64,000 nt of DNA from Cenarchaeum symbiosum A (GCA_000200715.1 DP000238.1:1142593-1206592), one strand, 5' to 3'; positions 46,701-53,007 are shown, counted from the stretch's first letter. A program made the numbers and translations. Notes: generated by a model not told the origin, from the letters alone.

Positions 46701-47068
46701 GGCTGCATAAATACGAGATTTTGATTTTGGACGCCGCTGAAAACAGACCCCTGTCAGTCTCGATGGACCCCAAGCCCGTGCCGGATCCGGCGCCCGTGAT
46801 GTCCGAGCCCCTCCCGATGGACCCGGAGCCCGTGGAGGATCTAGAGCCTGTGCAGAATCTAGAGTCCCTCCCGATGGACCCGGAGCCCGTGGAGGATCTG
46901 GAACCCGTGCAGCATCTCGGGCCCGTGCAGGGATCCCCGCCCGTGCCGGGAGGGCCGGAGTCCGTGGAGTCAGGCATAGCATACACGCTATGGCAGTTCC
47001 TTTCAGGACTGCTGGATGCCCTGGGTCTTGCCGACCCGGATGTCGGATCTGTCCAAAAAGCGTCCTGA
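34709..47068 (+). CDS. giant secreted propeller-repeat protein (4,119 aa)
   Basis: Very large exported protein, probably on the cell surface. A signal peptide (AVLLAVLSLAAAPQAEA) is followed by four Ig-like domains (about residues 27-110, 890-985, 1535-1640, 1950-2050) of the form 'VSATLDxDGxLxxxFDxTVD'. Between and after them lie about 50 units of 40-55 residues of the type 'PxGLAFSPDGTxMFVxGxxxDxVYRYxLxxPYDI', as in beta propellers. Residues 3345-3830 are Asp/Arg/Pro-rich tandem repeats, then a poly-Gly linker (about 3840), a beta-rich domain (3860-4010), a Pro/Glu/Asp repeat (DPEPVEDLEPVQ) and an amphipathic end. No transmembrane anchor is evident. GTG start overlaps a GGAGGT motif. Adhesion or host contact is inferred. 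Confidence 0.85.
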   Translation: MGRLRITGPAVLLAVLSLAAAPQAEALPGIVSATLDADGVLLTIVFDDTVDASGIDPSKIHVRDGGALSGGATFAGGLLFSAESDTVRLAVPPGARATVSGYAAPTLHFDAGALEKGGEDFPPAFAFPQEEAVTSFLFTEEGTPQGLAFSPDGTLMFVVGSDQDAVFRYGLDPPYDVTSAAPAGSYSVQSEEGDPRGLAFSHDGTSMFVSGGTNFVYRYSLGTPFGFEPAPELDGSLDVGASDAQVTGLDFGDGGTRMYISGDQGNGIHQYDLPAPYNITGAARAGSYNVGGEDGGPRGVAVSEDGRTMLVLGQGTDRIYRYYLGGAFDVGTAMLVESMQVAETENNPRGLAASGDGRIVFVTGSNDERVYAHNLGDPYDLAGSSHIPGGDIRIAGEGNPSGVAFTPDGTVMLVVGNSRDLVYRYELPRPYDTGGGVLDGVSSTAPARTPDGIAFSNDGSVMLIVDRRGADVYMYDLAEPYAPANETHSSTLSVAAHEENPTGIALASDGSAVFVIGHQTDSVYRFDLGGSLDLGSAVHSASFDAGPYVTGPTGIALSADGHRLFISERVTNLVHRFEMAIPYDIAAAAYVDSLDVSGQDDILLDIAFAADGSAMFAAGARNDMVYAYALGSGYDITPSAGIISVPAEDPSGLALSENGAIMALASGGDIISGFTLGSPYGLHTAIPSEIPAPPGEGDLSGVAISDDGRYMYAIGGDLLTVYRYTMNPPHDIASATLGAQSFSLPGGISPAPGAPTGLDISDDGRHLYVPDENGVVYRFDLESPHRLDGGTFGSSVYVGSDVAAPRGVYVAPGGSLMLVSDSADGTIHRYELASPYEPAGAANRGSFDVSDMDGSPVGAGFAGGLHMYIAGNDTGRVYQYPAGTHQIQAAAAGPRLLSAVLDKDGTLRAAFDGTIDAGSVQPGMITIRDGHGSNTGIPLLLAGGAADSDVLTFVVPEKDRAAAAAYGDQSLHVPAASLAGTGGGPFVPDFSGGSLLAHLYRHERPFQGEEMARTESSDRYALTVTAGGNQMHVGGADGNITWYDLGTPHDITTGVRAGSDILPAYPSAGRNVVPSITGIAFSDDGMRLFAANRGDRIPMYQLGSPYDIESASLEGTLFTGFQSGIAFSDDGTRMFAALLTENAIRQYDLGSPYDIRGAGNAGQYDLDIPLHPGLLFLLTSGVHFSPDGTRMFVGEGISDAEDANANRDVNVNLWHRFDLSTPFDVLTAERVDTYEYGTGPAGDLEDLSLSPDGRRLYTLSSERVSSSEYTITRAQYWLPEPYDVTPPYHVPSFNASQGGNLADPYGMAFSPDGTRLLVAGHGQTNAKLFHLDPPFDVGTAVFHDHGRFRPGGPASEIEASGISLSADGSRIFLSDRGRGAISQYTLVAPFDVEFASDVSADSQLDVGAQDALPGGLAFSPGGTRLFMVGGMDRSVHMYSLNTPFDLGGAEHAASFGVGDRVSDPLGIAFGNGGTEMLIADTTGFVHGYSLGAPYDISGPAYSGIFDAGGSIRDVAVGGGSMFILEGETDRVYEHRPGIYPVVSALDGPALVSAAADARVGAAEALFDRAVDVGGIDPGGVRIVDAAGPLPGVVISDAVMTGEDPGVARFSLSDEEILAVSGYAEPSLVFGRHAVPGAAGGTFPSQIGNATELVASIPNPTLDFGTTLTGAAFSADGSVVFFSDGPTGRVYPYSLNIPFDISSAAPGGFVIVPVGVSDIAFSADGRNMLVADETGGIHRYLARSPYEIGTDFIKSSLGEFVETFSAAPRVQDLAGIAFSHDGMIMLAAGGSGSVHRYSLPSPYAVSGAKYEETAMIGGSPSGLEFSSDGLRMFVPDAGSETAAVYGLAAPYKIGGAEPLPPLFLGAGAEEATLSPDGRHILVPGSPGLSQYSLFSTNLELCAEPRGLDGGSCEDGIYAFESPGRGEGVSLAASITAADGPGIGELHGFAGPPMPAPAMEQVTLDSREGTLRVRLDRTVDVGTVRPYKMWVEDSDGSQTTLANSTLLNAENSNILLFRLDDAAAGKISGYASPVFRTWSSPFLGTDGATRPHTLGFGDVRLADIFDASERATSPSGIVFSEDGMGMFLTGFESHGVHEFALTHPFDITRPEYVRRHEVGNIFSADLAFTEGGSRLILLDGGGVLRSYTLGTDYDPGRITSQDGLLSLPGSPDSFYMHPDGSTMLVAYDDRVDWYQLLRPSDVRFASIESSYSLSRPSAPTGIDMSPDGRRMFISTENGVDHYLLSDPFAVATSVYLRTTPLDVVTEGIRFVDNGRGLFVAGAGGIIQRHELIDPYGASTSLLETIRDGVTDGSPGENPAAGEISLAGTFNASDNVPSPSGIEFSDDGMTMFVTGIGTPGINIFTLSAPFDITLPKHSGSTSIGGLSVSDLAFANNGNSLTVLDVDGVLRVYALGDDYNVVTGTTQKFRITLDATQGIPNSIYTSPDGLSQFVAYDDRIDLYVLGSPNDISSTTEIIPYSLPRPDPPTGMDFAPDGRWMFLSTENGIDQYLLSIPFDVSSLTYTGTITVDGVEGMQFADNGRALFLADSEGLVYSYDLEDPYALDGNTISVEFSSDGSVMYVLEYDTKRVVSYELGFPFDVSSRMRAGTLDIPQVDSPRHVAVSMPGNHLYITNSPFGEDDTIHSYGISNNDISSASYIGEEGIPEPVINGIDFSNNGRRMFLIGGNGFDYQVIHDYALDTRHDISSRRLLDTHAIPGPVVFPAGLDFSQDRLSMFIISTDGSVYRYGLDEPFIVETMDYQESFRLPVPSSADNSISDLAFGSGGLSAIISHEGLDTLYSFALAAPYGAELDAGRLELPLVGVPTGFEFSDNGSQLYIGAFRDSQSSPGTLPAGLQRYVLGVPYDPASAVFAQSLNIFDFPPFNGMRANGSLAGLHVPPDGSILFRAGNAERTVISYDMDSHDLDTLSFRESFKPDVGQSTPNIRDMDISPDGMFLYLLQGDVLDMYNLTDSYSLDAPAYAGTLDLEPADVIPRGISFSRDGTSLFMTGEDVDHIHEYALNEPWDIRNAILAGSLSISAVNGAPRGLDISEDGTTAYTMRGRDFDTGPASLVNHILPGQYSLLTDAPAFAYPVEEEGAPGDLAFSDDGMRMFVAGVNNHLRQYNLLSPYDTENAEHFISTDLLTADRGPTGLVFSDENDFFSTGARAQFVRQFTTNRPYDASTITLSDNGLYKVSVDGLPSGIRFTPDGMKMFISGQETSMIYQYSLPSPYDTSGAVRDRVEIVAGLFRNAGLSVGLNEPSPSGFEFSEDGMELYVTGSGLVHRYFLPSPYGLEDAAYGGSFHTFRESTPLGVVVRGDAMFVAGDSTDSILKYSLNAQPVGNITHADTRAGIADRAEIRFGAMADTRAEILDGADAVHKSVKIDVFPISEGITVGRALYPEDAAILDDGANATHNRVVIIVHDITEGDAPSIHDEPIAVGIYALGPMDTIAVVDLYSLAVSASLSGGDSPSASDASGVVAESRRNAVDRPGVEERIVRGASLEAADRPAVDDMMDTDSAGMYDRSPDDGPAVSDRSALGLARMAADRPVVDDMMDTDSAGMYDRSPDDGPAVSDRSALGLARMAADRPVVDDMMDTDSAGMYDRSPDDGPAVSDRSALGLARMAADRPAVDDMMDTGSESTSRLGPVDRPEIVERHSLAASVYLSGGDSPSVADGHDVESEGRRDGGDRPGVDERVVIKISYSRGAADAPRVEDAMETSGVAAYSRGAADAPRVEDAMETSGVTVPRRSAMDAPTVADDHSLARAASISEGDSPTFAEARSADTVGDIDEVDAPAVADDHSLARAASISEGDSPTFAEARSADTVGDIDEVDAPAVEPRVVPRGGGGGGGGGGSSPNRGLEPHGGGYEIDFEFRIDGRLVLFNGTDVLAESGEDLLVRPVFRPEGSFNVFDMEVLFTAPSGEISTAYYNRAGILMGIDCGELIMTDTTYSCDMLDIFGDEIYHVERLDAFNGMVISLDGPLDGTVSVSLRDSHGIPLAQHRLHKYEILILDAAENRPLSVSMDPKPVPDPAPVMSEPLPMDPEPVEDLEPVQNLESLPMDPEPVEDLEPVQHLGPVQGSPPVPGGPESVESGIAYTLWQFLSGLLDALGLADPDVGSVQKAS
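45213..45606 (+). repeat. 120-bp tandem repeat, three near-identical copies
   Basis: Units 45241-45360, 45361-45480 and 45481-45600 differ at only a few bases, with partial copies on each side. Each encodes 40 residues including DDMMDTDSAGMYDRSPDDGP and AVSDRSALGLARMAADRP. DNA-level identity shows a recent or ongoing copy-number change. Confidence 0.95.
45803..45934 (+). repeat. 66-bp tandem repeat, two copies
   Basis: Copies 45803-45868 and 45869-45934 are identical except in the last few bases. They encode YSRGAADAPRVEDAMETSGV. Confidence 0.95.
45956..46207 (+). repeat. 120-bp tandem repeat, two copies
   Basis: The stretch starting near 45968 recurs 120 nt later with only a few base changes. 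It encodes DDHSLARAASISEGDSPTFA and EARSADTVGDIDEVDAP. The poly-Gly linker follows directly. Confidence 0.95.
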
Positions 47069-47276
47069 TGCGTTCAAAAAGCCGGCCCTGCCCCCGTGTG
47101 CGCGGCCATGCTTCAACATGATGGGTTTGAAGGGACCAGCCCGGGATCCTGTTACTTGCATCGGCTGTCCCTGTATGCTGCCACACGGTTGCTTTGTGTG
47201 ATCATTTCCGGGCAAAGATCAAGTCATTGATTGGAAAACTTAAATCATGCATGAGAGCGAGGTCGGCCGGGGAGAT

Positions 47277-47909
47277 ATGTCGGAGAATTTTGTGACGTTT
47301 TGCGTGGCATGTGCCAGGGGCGTCACAAAGGACGAGATGAAGTATGTAGACGGGAGGATCTTCCACAAAGAGTGCTATGCAAGGCACGGCGGGCAGATCC
47401 GCTTCCCCAACCCCGAGATCGGGCAGCGCGTGACCGAGCTCAAGGTGGACCTGATACAGCTGAGAAAACAGCTGGCCGAGATGAACAAGGCGACAGATAC
47501 GAAAAAAGATAAGCAGAGAGAGGCCGGCAAGAAAGCAGCCAAGACGAGGAAGCTCAAAAATGCTGGCAAGAAAGCAGCCAAGACGAGGAAGCTCAAAAAT
47601 GCTGGCAAGAAAGCAGCCAAGACTAGGAAGCTCAAAAATGCTGGCAAGAAAGCAGCCAAGACTAGGAAGCGTAGAGAGGCCGCCAGGAAAGCCGCCAAGA
47701 CTAGGGCGCGTAACAATGCCGCGGGTAAAAAGCCGGCGCGAAAGTCGCCAAGTAGAAAGAGCACTATAACGCGCAGAAAGGCCGCTGGCAAGAAGGCAGT
47801 GGTGCGCAAAAAGACCGCGGGCAAAAAGCCGGCGCGAAAGTCTCCCGGCAAAAAGAGGGCTGTAACGCGCAGAAAGGCCGCCCGCGGGGCCGGCACAAAG
47901 AGGCGCTAG
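47277..47909 (+). CDS. zinc-finger protein with a histone H1-like lysine-rich tail (210 aa)
   Basis: The first 45 residues hold FCVACARGVTKDEMKYVDGR and IFHKECYARHG, a Cys/His set like half a LIM or zinc ribbon. A short coiled coil follows (residues 50-75). The remaining 130 residues are Lys/Ala/Arg repeats: four copies of a 13-residue unit (AGKKAAKTRKLKN), then longer KKPARKSP units, as in histone H1 or Hc1 tails that bind DNA. The ATG at 47277 is preferred to 47247 because the TATA element (AACTTAAATC, 47236-47245) lies 30-40 nt before it. A second protein with such a tail is at 10303. Role in chromatin is inferred. Confidence 0.82.
   Translation: MSENFVTFCVACARGVTKDEMKYVDGRIFHKECYARHGGQIRFPNPEIGQRVTELKVDLIQLRKQLAEMNKATDTKKDKQREAGKKAAKTRKLKNAGKKAAKTRKLKNAGKKAAKTRKLKNAGKKAAKTRKRREAARKAAKTRARNNAAGKKPARKSPSRKSTITRRKAAGKKAVVRKKTAGKKPARKSPGKKRAVTRRKAARGAGTKRR
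47515..47680 (+). repeat. 39-bp tandem repeat, four copies
   Basis: The unit ggcaagaaagcagccaagac plus aggaagctcaaaaatgct repeats from about 47525 with only one or two base changes, encoding the 13-residue AGKKAAKTRKLKN motif. Confidence 0.9.
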
Positions 47910-47952
47910 CCTTCTGATTAGGAATTTAAGGCGGGCGCCGGGCAGCAGGTAA

Positions 47953-49521
47953 ATGCAGTCGCTTGGACGACTAGACGAGGCATGCACGGAGATATCGCGC
48001 AGCCTGCTAGAGTACGAATCCCCCACATCAGCCGACGTCCGGGCGGAGATCAGAAAGGCATGCGTCAGGTACTCGCTCAAAAAGATCCCCAAGAACCGCG
48101 AGATACTGGCGGCCGCCGGTGGCGACGGCTTTGAGAGGCTGCGACATCTGCTGCTCAAAAAGCCCGTAAAGACCGCATCCGGGGTCGCCGTGATAGCGGT
48201 AATGCCAATGCCGTACGCGTGCCCCCACGGCAGGTGCACATACTGCCCAGGCGGGAAGGCATCGAACACTCCAAACAGCTATACCGGCGGCGAGCCGATA
48301 GCCGCCGGCGCCATGAACAGCGGGTACGACCCGGGCTCCCAGGTCCGCGCGGGCCTGGCCAGGCTGAGGGCCCACGGCCACGATGCGGCAAAGCTGGAAA
48401 TAGTAATAGTGGGAGGAACATTCCTGTTCATGCCGCAGGAATACCAGGAATGGTTTGTAAAGTCATGCTATGACGCGCTCAACGGGTCCGCATCCAGTGG
48501 AATAGAAGATGCCAAGCATCTCAACGAAACGGCTGCACATAGAAACGTGGGACTTACAATAGAGACCAAGCCGGACTATTGCAAAAGGGTCCACGTGGAT
48601 GCGATGCTCGGCTTTGGGGCAACGCGGGTAGAGATTGGCGTGCAGAGTCTGCAAGAAGAGGTCTACAAAAGAGTCAACAGGGGGCACAACTACCAGGATG
48701 TAGTGGAGTCGTTTGCTGCAGCCAAGGACGCAGGATACAAGGTGGCCGCCCACATGATGCCGGGGCTCCCGGGGGCCACCCCCGAGGGAGATATCGAGGA
48801 TATGCGCATGCTGTTCGAGGACCCGGCGCTCAGGCCGGACATGCTCAAGATATACCCCGCCCTTGTGGTGAGGGGCACCCCCATGTATGACGAGTATGCA
48901 AGGGGCGAATATTCCCCGTATACCGAAGAGGAGGCGGTCCGGGTCCTCTCAGAGGCCAAGGCGCGCGTCCCAAGATGGGCGAGGATAATGCGCGTACAGC
49001 GCGAGATACACCCCGACGAGATAGTGGCGGGCCCCAAAAGCGGCAACCTCCGCCAGCTTGTTCACAAGAGGCTCCAAGAGCAGGGTCGCCGCTGCCGGTG
49101 CATACGGTGCAGGGAGGCGGGGCTCGCCGGGAGGACAGGCCCGAGAGACCTCCGCATCGACAGGGCGGACTATGCGGCATCAGGTGGCACAGAGTCGTTT
49201 ATCTCGCTGGTGGATAATGACGATGCAGTGTACGGCTTTGTGCGGATGCGGCGCCCATCCATAGAAGCTCACAGGCCCGAAGTATCGCCGGAATCCTGCA
49301 TAATACGCGAGCTGCACGTATACGGCAGGTCGCTTGGACTCGGCGAGAGGGGCGGCATACAGCACTCGGGCCTTGGCAGGAGGCTGGTCTCCGAGGCAGA
49401 ATCCGTATCCGCAGAATTTGGCGCGAAAAGGCTCCTTGTGATAAGCGCGGTAGGGACGAGGGGATACTACAGCAGGCTGGGATATTCACGCAGGGGCCCC
49501 TACATGGAGAAGATACTCTGA
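47953..49521 (+). CDS. elp3: Elp3-type tRNA uridine-34 acetyltransferase (radical SAM + GNAT)
   Basis: Makes the cm5U-type modification at the tRNA wobble position using SAM and acetyl-CoA. The N-terminal half carries the Elp3 radical-SAM motif PYACPHGRCTYCPGG (residues about 90-105) and the phrases EIVIVGGTFLFMPQEYQEWF, TIETKPDYC and RVEIGVQSLQEEVYKRVNRG. The C-terminal 130 residues are the GNAT fold (CIIRELHVYGRSLGLGERGG; QHSGLGRRLV). Full length of 522 residues. A TATA element (GGAATTTAAGG) lies 25-33 nt before the ATG. Its TGA shares an A with the ATG of lysS, so the two are translated in tandem. Confidence 0.95.
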   Translation: MQSLGRLDEACTEISRSLLEYESPTSADVRAEIRKACVRYSLKKIPKNREILAAAGGDGFERLRHLLLKKPVKTASGVAVIAVMPMPYACPHGRCTYCPGGKASNTPNSYTGGEPIAAGAMNSGYDPGSQVRAGLARLRAHGHDAAKLEIVIVGGTFLFMPQEYQEWFVKSCYDALNGSASSGIEDAKHLNETAAHRNVGLTIETKPDYCKRVHVDAMLGFGATRVEIGVQSLQEEVYKRVNRGHNYQDVVESFAAAKDAGYKVAAHMMPGLPGATPEGDIEDMRMLFEDPALRPDMLKIYPALVVRGTPMYDEYARGEYSPYTEEEAVRVLSEAKARVPRWARIMRVQREIHPDEIVAGPKSGNLRQLVHKRLQEQGRRCRCIRCREAGLAGRTGPRDLRIDRADYAASGGTESFISLVDNDDAVYGFVRMRRPSIEAHRPEVSPESCIIRELHVYGRSLGLGERGGIQHSGLGRRLVSEAESVSAEFGAKRLLVISAVGTRGYYSRLGYSRRGPYMEKIL

Positions 49522-51098
49522 TGGAGGAGACGATAGGGCGCGGTACCTGGATAGACAAGCTGGCGCACGAGCTCATCGAACGGGAAAAGGCCCTGGGCAG
49601 GAGCACCGACATGATAAACGTAGAGAGCGGCCTTGGCGCGTCCGGGATACCCCACATGGGAAGCCTTGGCGACGCGGTCAGGGCGTACGGGGTGGGGCTT
49701 GCCCTCGGGGACATGGGGCATGCCTTCAAGCTGATAGCATATTCTGACGACCTTGACGGGCTCCGCAAGGTACCAGAGGGCATGCCTTCCTCCCTGGAGG
49801 AGCATATTGCCAGGCCCGTCTCGGCAATACCGGACCCGTACGGGTGCCACGATTCCTACGGCATGCACATGAGCGGCCTGCTGCTCGAAGGGCTCGACGC
49901 GCTAAATATCGAATATGACTTTAGGCGGGCAAGGGATACCTACCGCGACGGGCTGCTCTCGGAGCAGATCCACGGGATACTATCCAGCAGTTCTAAGATA
50001 GGCGAAAAGATAGCAGAGATGGTGGGCCAGGAAAAGTTCCGCAGCAGCCTGCCGTACTTTGCAGTATGCGGACAGTGCGGCAAAATGTACACGGCAGAGG
50101 CGGTCGAGTATGTAGCGGACAGTAGGAAGGTGCGGTACAGGTGTGCAGACGCCAAGGTCGGCGGGAAGCAGGTGGCCGGCTGCGGGCATGAAGGCGAGGC
50201 GGACATAGGGGGCGCCGGCGGCAAGCTTGCCTGGAAGGTGGAGTTTGCCGCAAGATGGCAGGCGTTTGATGTGCGCTTTGAGGCCTACGGCAAGGACATA
50301 ATGGACTCTGTAAGGATAAACGACTGGGTCTCTGACGAGATACTATCCAACCCGCACCCCCACCATGCAAGGTACGAGATGTTCCTCGACAAGGGCGGCA
50401 AAAAGATATCAAAGTCGTCGGGCAACGTGGTCACCCCGCAAAAGTGGCTCAGGTACGGGACGCCCCAGTCGATATTATTGCTCATGTACAAGCGCATAAC
50501 AGGGGCCAGGGAGCTTGGCCTCGAGGATGTGCCCGCCCTGATGGACGAGTACGGGGATCTTCAGCGCGAGTACTTTGCGGGAGGAGGCAGGGGCGGCAAG
50601 GCCCGCGAGGCCAAGAACAGGGGGCTCTTCGAGTATGCGAACCTGCTGGTGAAGCAGGCGGGGCCGCGGCCGCACGCAGCCTACCGGCTGCTAGTCGAGC
50701 TGTCCCGGCTGTTCAAGGAAGACAGGGCAGAACGCGTCACAAAAAAGCTCGTCGAGTACGGCGTGGTTGACGGGCCCTCGCCCGAGATTGAGAGGCTCAT
50801 CGGGCTGGCAGGCAACTATGCAGACGACATGTATGCAGCAGAAAGATCCGATATAGAGCTCGACGAGGCCACAAAGGGCGCGCTATCGGAGCTGGTAGAA
50901 CTGCTGGGATCAGCCCCGGGCGACGGCCTCCAGGATGCGATATACGGGATAGCAAAGTCACACGGCGTGCCGCCGCGCGACTTTTTCAGGGCGCTATACA
51001 GGATAATACTCGATACGCCAAGCGGGCCTAGGATCGGCCCCTTCATAGAGGACATAGGCAGGGAGAAGGTGGCAGGGATGATACGGGGGCGCCTCTGA
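49521..51098 (+). CDS. lysS: lysyl-tRNA synthetase, class I
   Basis: Attaches lysine to tRNA-Lys, using the archaeal class I fold rather than the usual class II enzyme. The HIGH-like motif is ASGIPHMGSLGD (residue about 36), the KMSKS-like motif KISKSSGNVVTP (residue about 294), and between them are a zinc site (CGQCGKMYTAEAV, CG at CGHEGEADIG) and DDLDGLRKVPEGMP. 525 residues, normal length. Start overlaps the elp3 stop (TGATG), and the next small gene overlaps in the same way, so this is a three-gene operon linking tRNA modification and charging. Confidence 0.95.
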   Translation: MEETIGRGTWIDKLAHELIEREKALGRSTDMINVESGLGASGIPHMGSLGDAVRAYGVGLALGDMGHAFKLIAYSDDLDGLRKVPEGMPSSLEEHIARPVSAIPDPYGCHDSYGMHMSGLLLEGLDALNIEYDFRRARDTYRDGLLSEQIHGILSSSSKIGEKIAEMVGQEKFRSSLPYFAVCGQCGKMYTAEAVEYVADSRKVRYRCADAKVGGKQVAGCGHEGEADIGGAGGKLAWKVEFAARWQAFDVRFEAYGKDIMDSVRINDWVSDEILSNPHPHHARYEMFLDKGGKKISKSSGNVVTPQKWLRYGTPQSILLLMYKRITGARELGLEDVPALMDEYGDLQREYFAGGGRGGKAREAKNRGLFEYANLLVKQAGPRPHAAYRLLVELSRLFKEDRAERVTKKLVEYGVVDGPSPEIERLIGLAGNYADDMYAAERSDIELDEATKGALSELVELLGSAPGDGLQDAIYGIAKSHGVPPRDFFRALYRIILDTPSGPRIGPFIEDIGREKVAGMIRGRL

Positions 51099-51286
51099 TG
51101 GTCCACGATTCGCACAACCGCCGGCGGAGCGGGGGGTTCTTTCTGATAATACTCGGCGCCCTCATATTCGTGACGGCCCCGCTGTACCTATCAGATTCGC
51201 CGGAGCTTGGCGCGGCGGCCATAGCCTTTGGCTTTGTGGCCGGCGGGGCGGGGTTCTATCTCAACTTTATCAAGAAAAAGTCCTAA
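51098..51286 (+). CDS. small membrane protein (62 aa)
   Basis: Two hydrophobic stretches, residues about 13-32 (GGFFLIILGALIFVTAPLYL) and 39-57, with a basic start and a KKKS end. The ATG overlaps the lysS TGA by one base, indicating coupled translation. No family recognised. Confidence 0.7.
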   Translation: MVHDSHNRRRSGGFFLIILGALIFVTAPLYLSDSPELGAAAIAFGFVAGGAGFYLNFIKKKS

Positions 51287-51348
51287 GGGGGACTGCGGCA
51301 GGGTGCCCCGGCCCAAGAATTTTATGGCAAGGCCCGGCAGGTGCGTAC

Positions 51349-52140
51349 ATGGGATTGTTCAGGAAAAAGGAACCCGCAGAATCCGAGCCGGGGCCGGCAG
51401 AGCCCGGGCCCGAGATAGAGATGGAGAAGGCGAGGGCGGACCTTGCCGGCGTGGAGAGGGACGTGGTCAAAAAGTATTCCGAGCTGACCGCCCTGTCTGA
51501 GAAGCTAGACAGGGTAAAGACGGAATACGACACCACCGTGGGTTCCCTGATGTCCGAAAGAAAGGCGCTCGCAGAGGCCAAAAAAGAGGCCGCATTACTC
51601 GAGGAGGCGCGCGGCGGCCTGGCCGAGGGGGTGGAGCAGAAGAGGGCGCAGCTCGACCAGGCGGAGATTGATCTTGGGGACAGAAAGGGCAGGATAGAGG
51701 AGCTCGACCGTGCTCATGCCGCGCTCGCCGGGATAAAAGAAGAAGCAGACAGGGGCCGCGCCGAGCTGCACGACATCAACAGGAGGATTCTAGAGTCACA
51801 GTCCGCGCTGGACAGGGCCAGGGCCTCCCAGGCCGAGGCGGAGGCGGAGCTGCATAATTCCGGGGAGGGGCTCAAGTCGGCCCGGGACGAGGTCAAGAAG
51901 CTCTCCCAAGAGCGCGATACAATGCGGGCCGAGATAGACCTTGCAAAAAAAGAGATGAAGGTAGTCCGGGGCCAGATGGAGTCCGCCTCAGAGGGGGGCG
52001 CGAAACAGCACGTGGTGGAGGCCGCAAGCGCGATGGTCTCGTCTCTAACCCAGAGGCTGGCGACCGCCGAGAGGGAGCTTGGCGTGATAAAGAAGGTGCT
52101 GGAAAGGGAGAGAAGGGAGCGCGGTCAGGATTCTGAATAG
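51349..52140 (+). CDS. coiled-coil protein (263 aa)
   Basis: After a short basic start (MGLFRKKEP) and a Pro/Glu linker, nearly the whole chain is a heptad-patterned helix (KYSELTALSEKLDRVKTEYD; RRILESQSALDRARASQAEA), typical of a long two-stranded coiled coil. No enzymatic motif. Could be structural or membrane-associated. TATA element AAGAATTTTATGG (51314-51326) is 23-35 nt before the ATG. Its end overlaps the convergent oxidase gene by 16 nt. Confidence 0.8.
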   Translation: MGLFRKKEPAESEPGPAEPGPEIEMEKARADLAGVERDVVKKYSELTALSEKLDRVKTEYDTTVGSLMSERKALAEAKKEAALLEEARGGLAEGVEQKRAQLDQAEIDLGDRKGRIEELDRAHAALAGIKEEADRGRAELHDINRRILESQSALDRARASQAEAEAELHNSGEGLKSARDEVKKLSQERDTMRAEIDLAKKEMKVVRGQMESASEGGAKQHVVEAASAMVSSLTQRLATAERELGVIKKVLERERRERGQDSE

Positions 52141-52571
52141 ATCTTTTTCCACTTGCTCTTCATTTCCTCCTCGCTCATGCCGAGATCGTACAGGGGCGAG
52201 GTTATGTCGCGGATTTCATCTACTGTTATCTTTACTACAGAGGATATCTCGCTCTTTATGCCGGTCTTTTTAAAATGGGACGCCATTGTCTCAAACTCCT
52301 CCCCTGAATCGAGCACGGCGGCGGCCCCGGCAAAGCGGTAGCCCTTCCGGAGCAGCGGATCGACTACGTTGATCTCAATGGCGGGGTTGGCTCGCAGGTT
52401 CGCCACCGTATTGGGGGACCGAATGTTGGCAAACGCCAGGTGCCCCTCGTCCCAGACTATCACAGAGCCCTTGGGCGAGAGGCTGGGCTTGTTGTCAGGG
52501 GTTACAGTGGCGACAAAGCCCATCTTGATGCGGTTGACGTGATCCTTGACCTCTGCGCTTATTGCAGCCAT
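52125..52571 (-). CDS. pyridoxamine 5'-phosphate oxidase-like flavin-binding protein (148 aa)
   Basis: FMN or F420-binding split-barrel fold: GFVATVTPDNKPSLSPKGSV at residue about 18, HLAFANIRSPNTVANLRANP, and NPAIEINVVDPLLRKGYRFA. These match the PNPOx-like family often used in reduction of cofactors or as flavin sensors. Substrate unknown. TATA element (CTTTATTTAG, minus strand) lies about 20-30 nt before the ATG. Confidence 0.85.
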   Translation of the reverse strand: MAAISAEVKDHVNRIKMGFVATVTPDNKPSLSPKGSVIVWDEGHLAFANIRSPNTVANLRANPAIEINVVDPLLRKGYRFAGAAAVLDSGEEFETMASHFKKTGIKSEISSVVKITVDEIRDITSPLYDLGMSEEEMKSKWKKIYSES

Positions 52572-52627
52572 GGACTGACCGGCCGTGCGGGGCTAAATAA
52601 AGCTGAGGCGCCGCCTGCAGGCTCTGC

Positions 52628-52801
52628 TCAGCCGTTGATTATACAGTACTCGCACTCGCAGGTCTTGCTTTCGTCATCTTTTGCCCTGCACTTGGCGTGC
52701 TGGCCCGACTGGCACTGGACGCAGATCTCGTCTATGTTGTCTATCGAGGTGTACTTTTTGGACTGGTCAAAGCCGAAGCCGCCGTCCTTTGGTCCAACCA
52801 T
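52628..52801 (-). CDS. small zinc-binding protein (57 aa)
   Basis: The product MVGPKDGGFGFDQSKKYTSI... has seven residues able to bind metal in its second half: ICVQCQSGQHAKC, then TCECEYC at the end. This suggests one or two zinc sites. A TATA-like element (ATAATTAAGG) lies about 26 nt before the ATG on the minus strand. The gene lies between the PNPOx-like and small membrane-protein genes, all on the minus strand. No family recognised. Confidence 0.7.
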   Translation of the reverse strand: MVGPKDGGFGFDQSKKYTSIDNIDEICVQCQSGQHAKCRAKDDESKTCECEYCIING

Positions 52802-52824
52802 GAAGCGGTCAGGGCCGTTATGCC

Positions 52825-53007
52825 TTAATTATCTTTGCCGTCGGGGCGGGGCCGCTTCTGCCGGCGGGAGCCCCCCTTGAGGCCGCTCCCCGGCTCGTTG
52901 TCCCACAGGTGCATGCTGCCCCTGATCATAAACGAGCCGACTATGATTGCTACAAGCCCGCCCACTATCAGTATAAACAGCCTAGCCACGCCCCCCATTC
53001 TGCCCAT
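52825..53007 (-). CDS. small single-helix membrane protein (60 aa)
   Basis: One hydrophobic helix (LFILIVGGLVAIIVGSFMIR) with a hydrophilic tail rich in Lys, Arg and Pro. ATG at 53007 is chosen from a TATA-like run about 20-30 nt upstream; 53025 is an in-frame alternative. It ends 24 nt before the zinc-protein start and may share a transcript with it. Confidence 0.6.
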   Translation of the reverse strand: MGRMGGVARLFILIVGGLVAIIVGSFMIRGSMHLWDNEPGSGLKGGSRRQKRPRPDGKDN

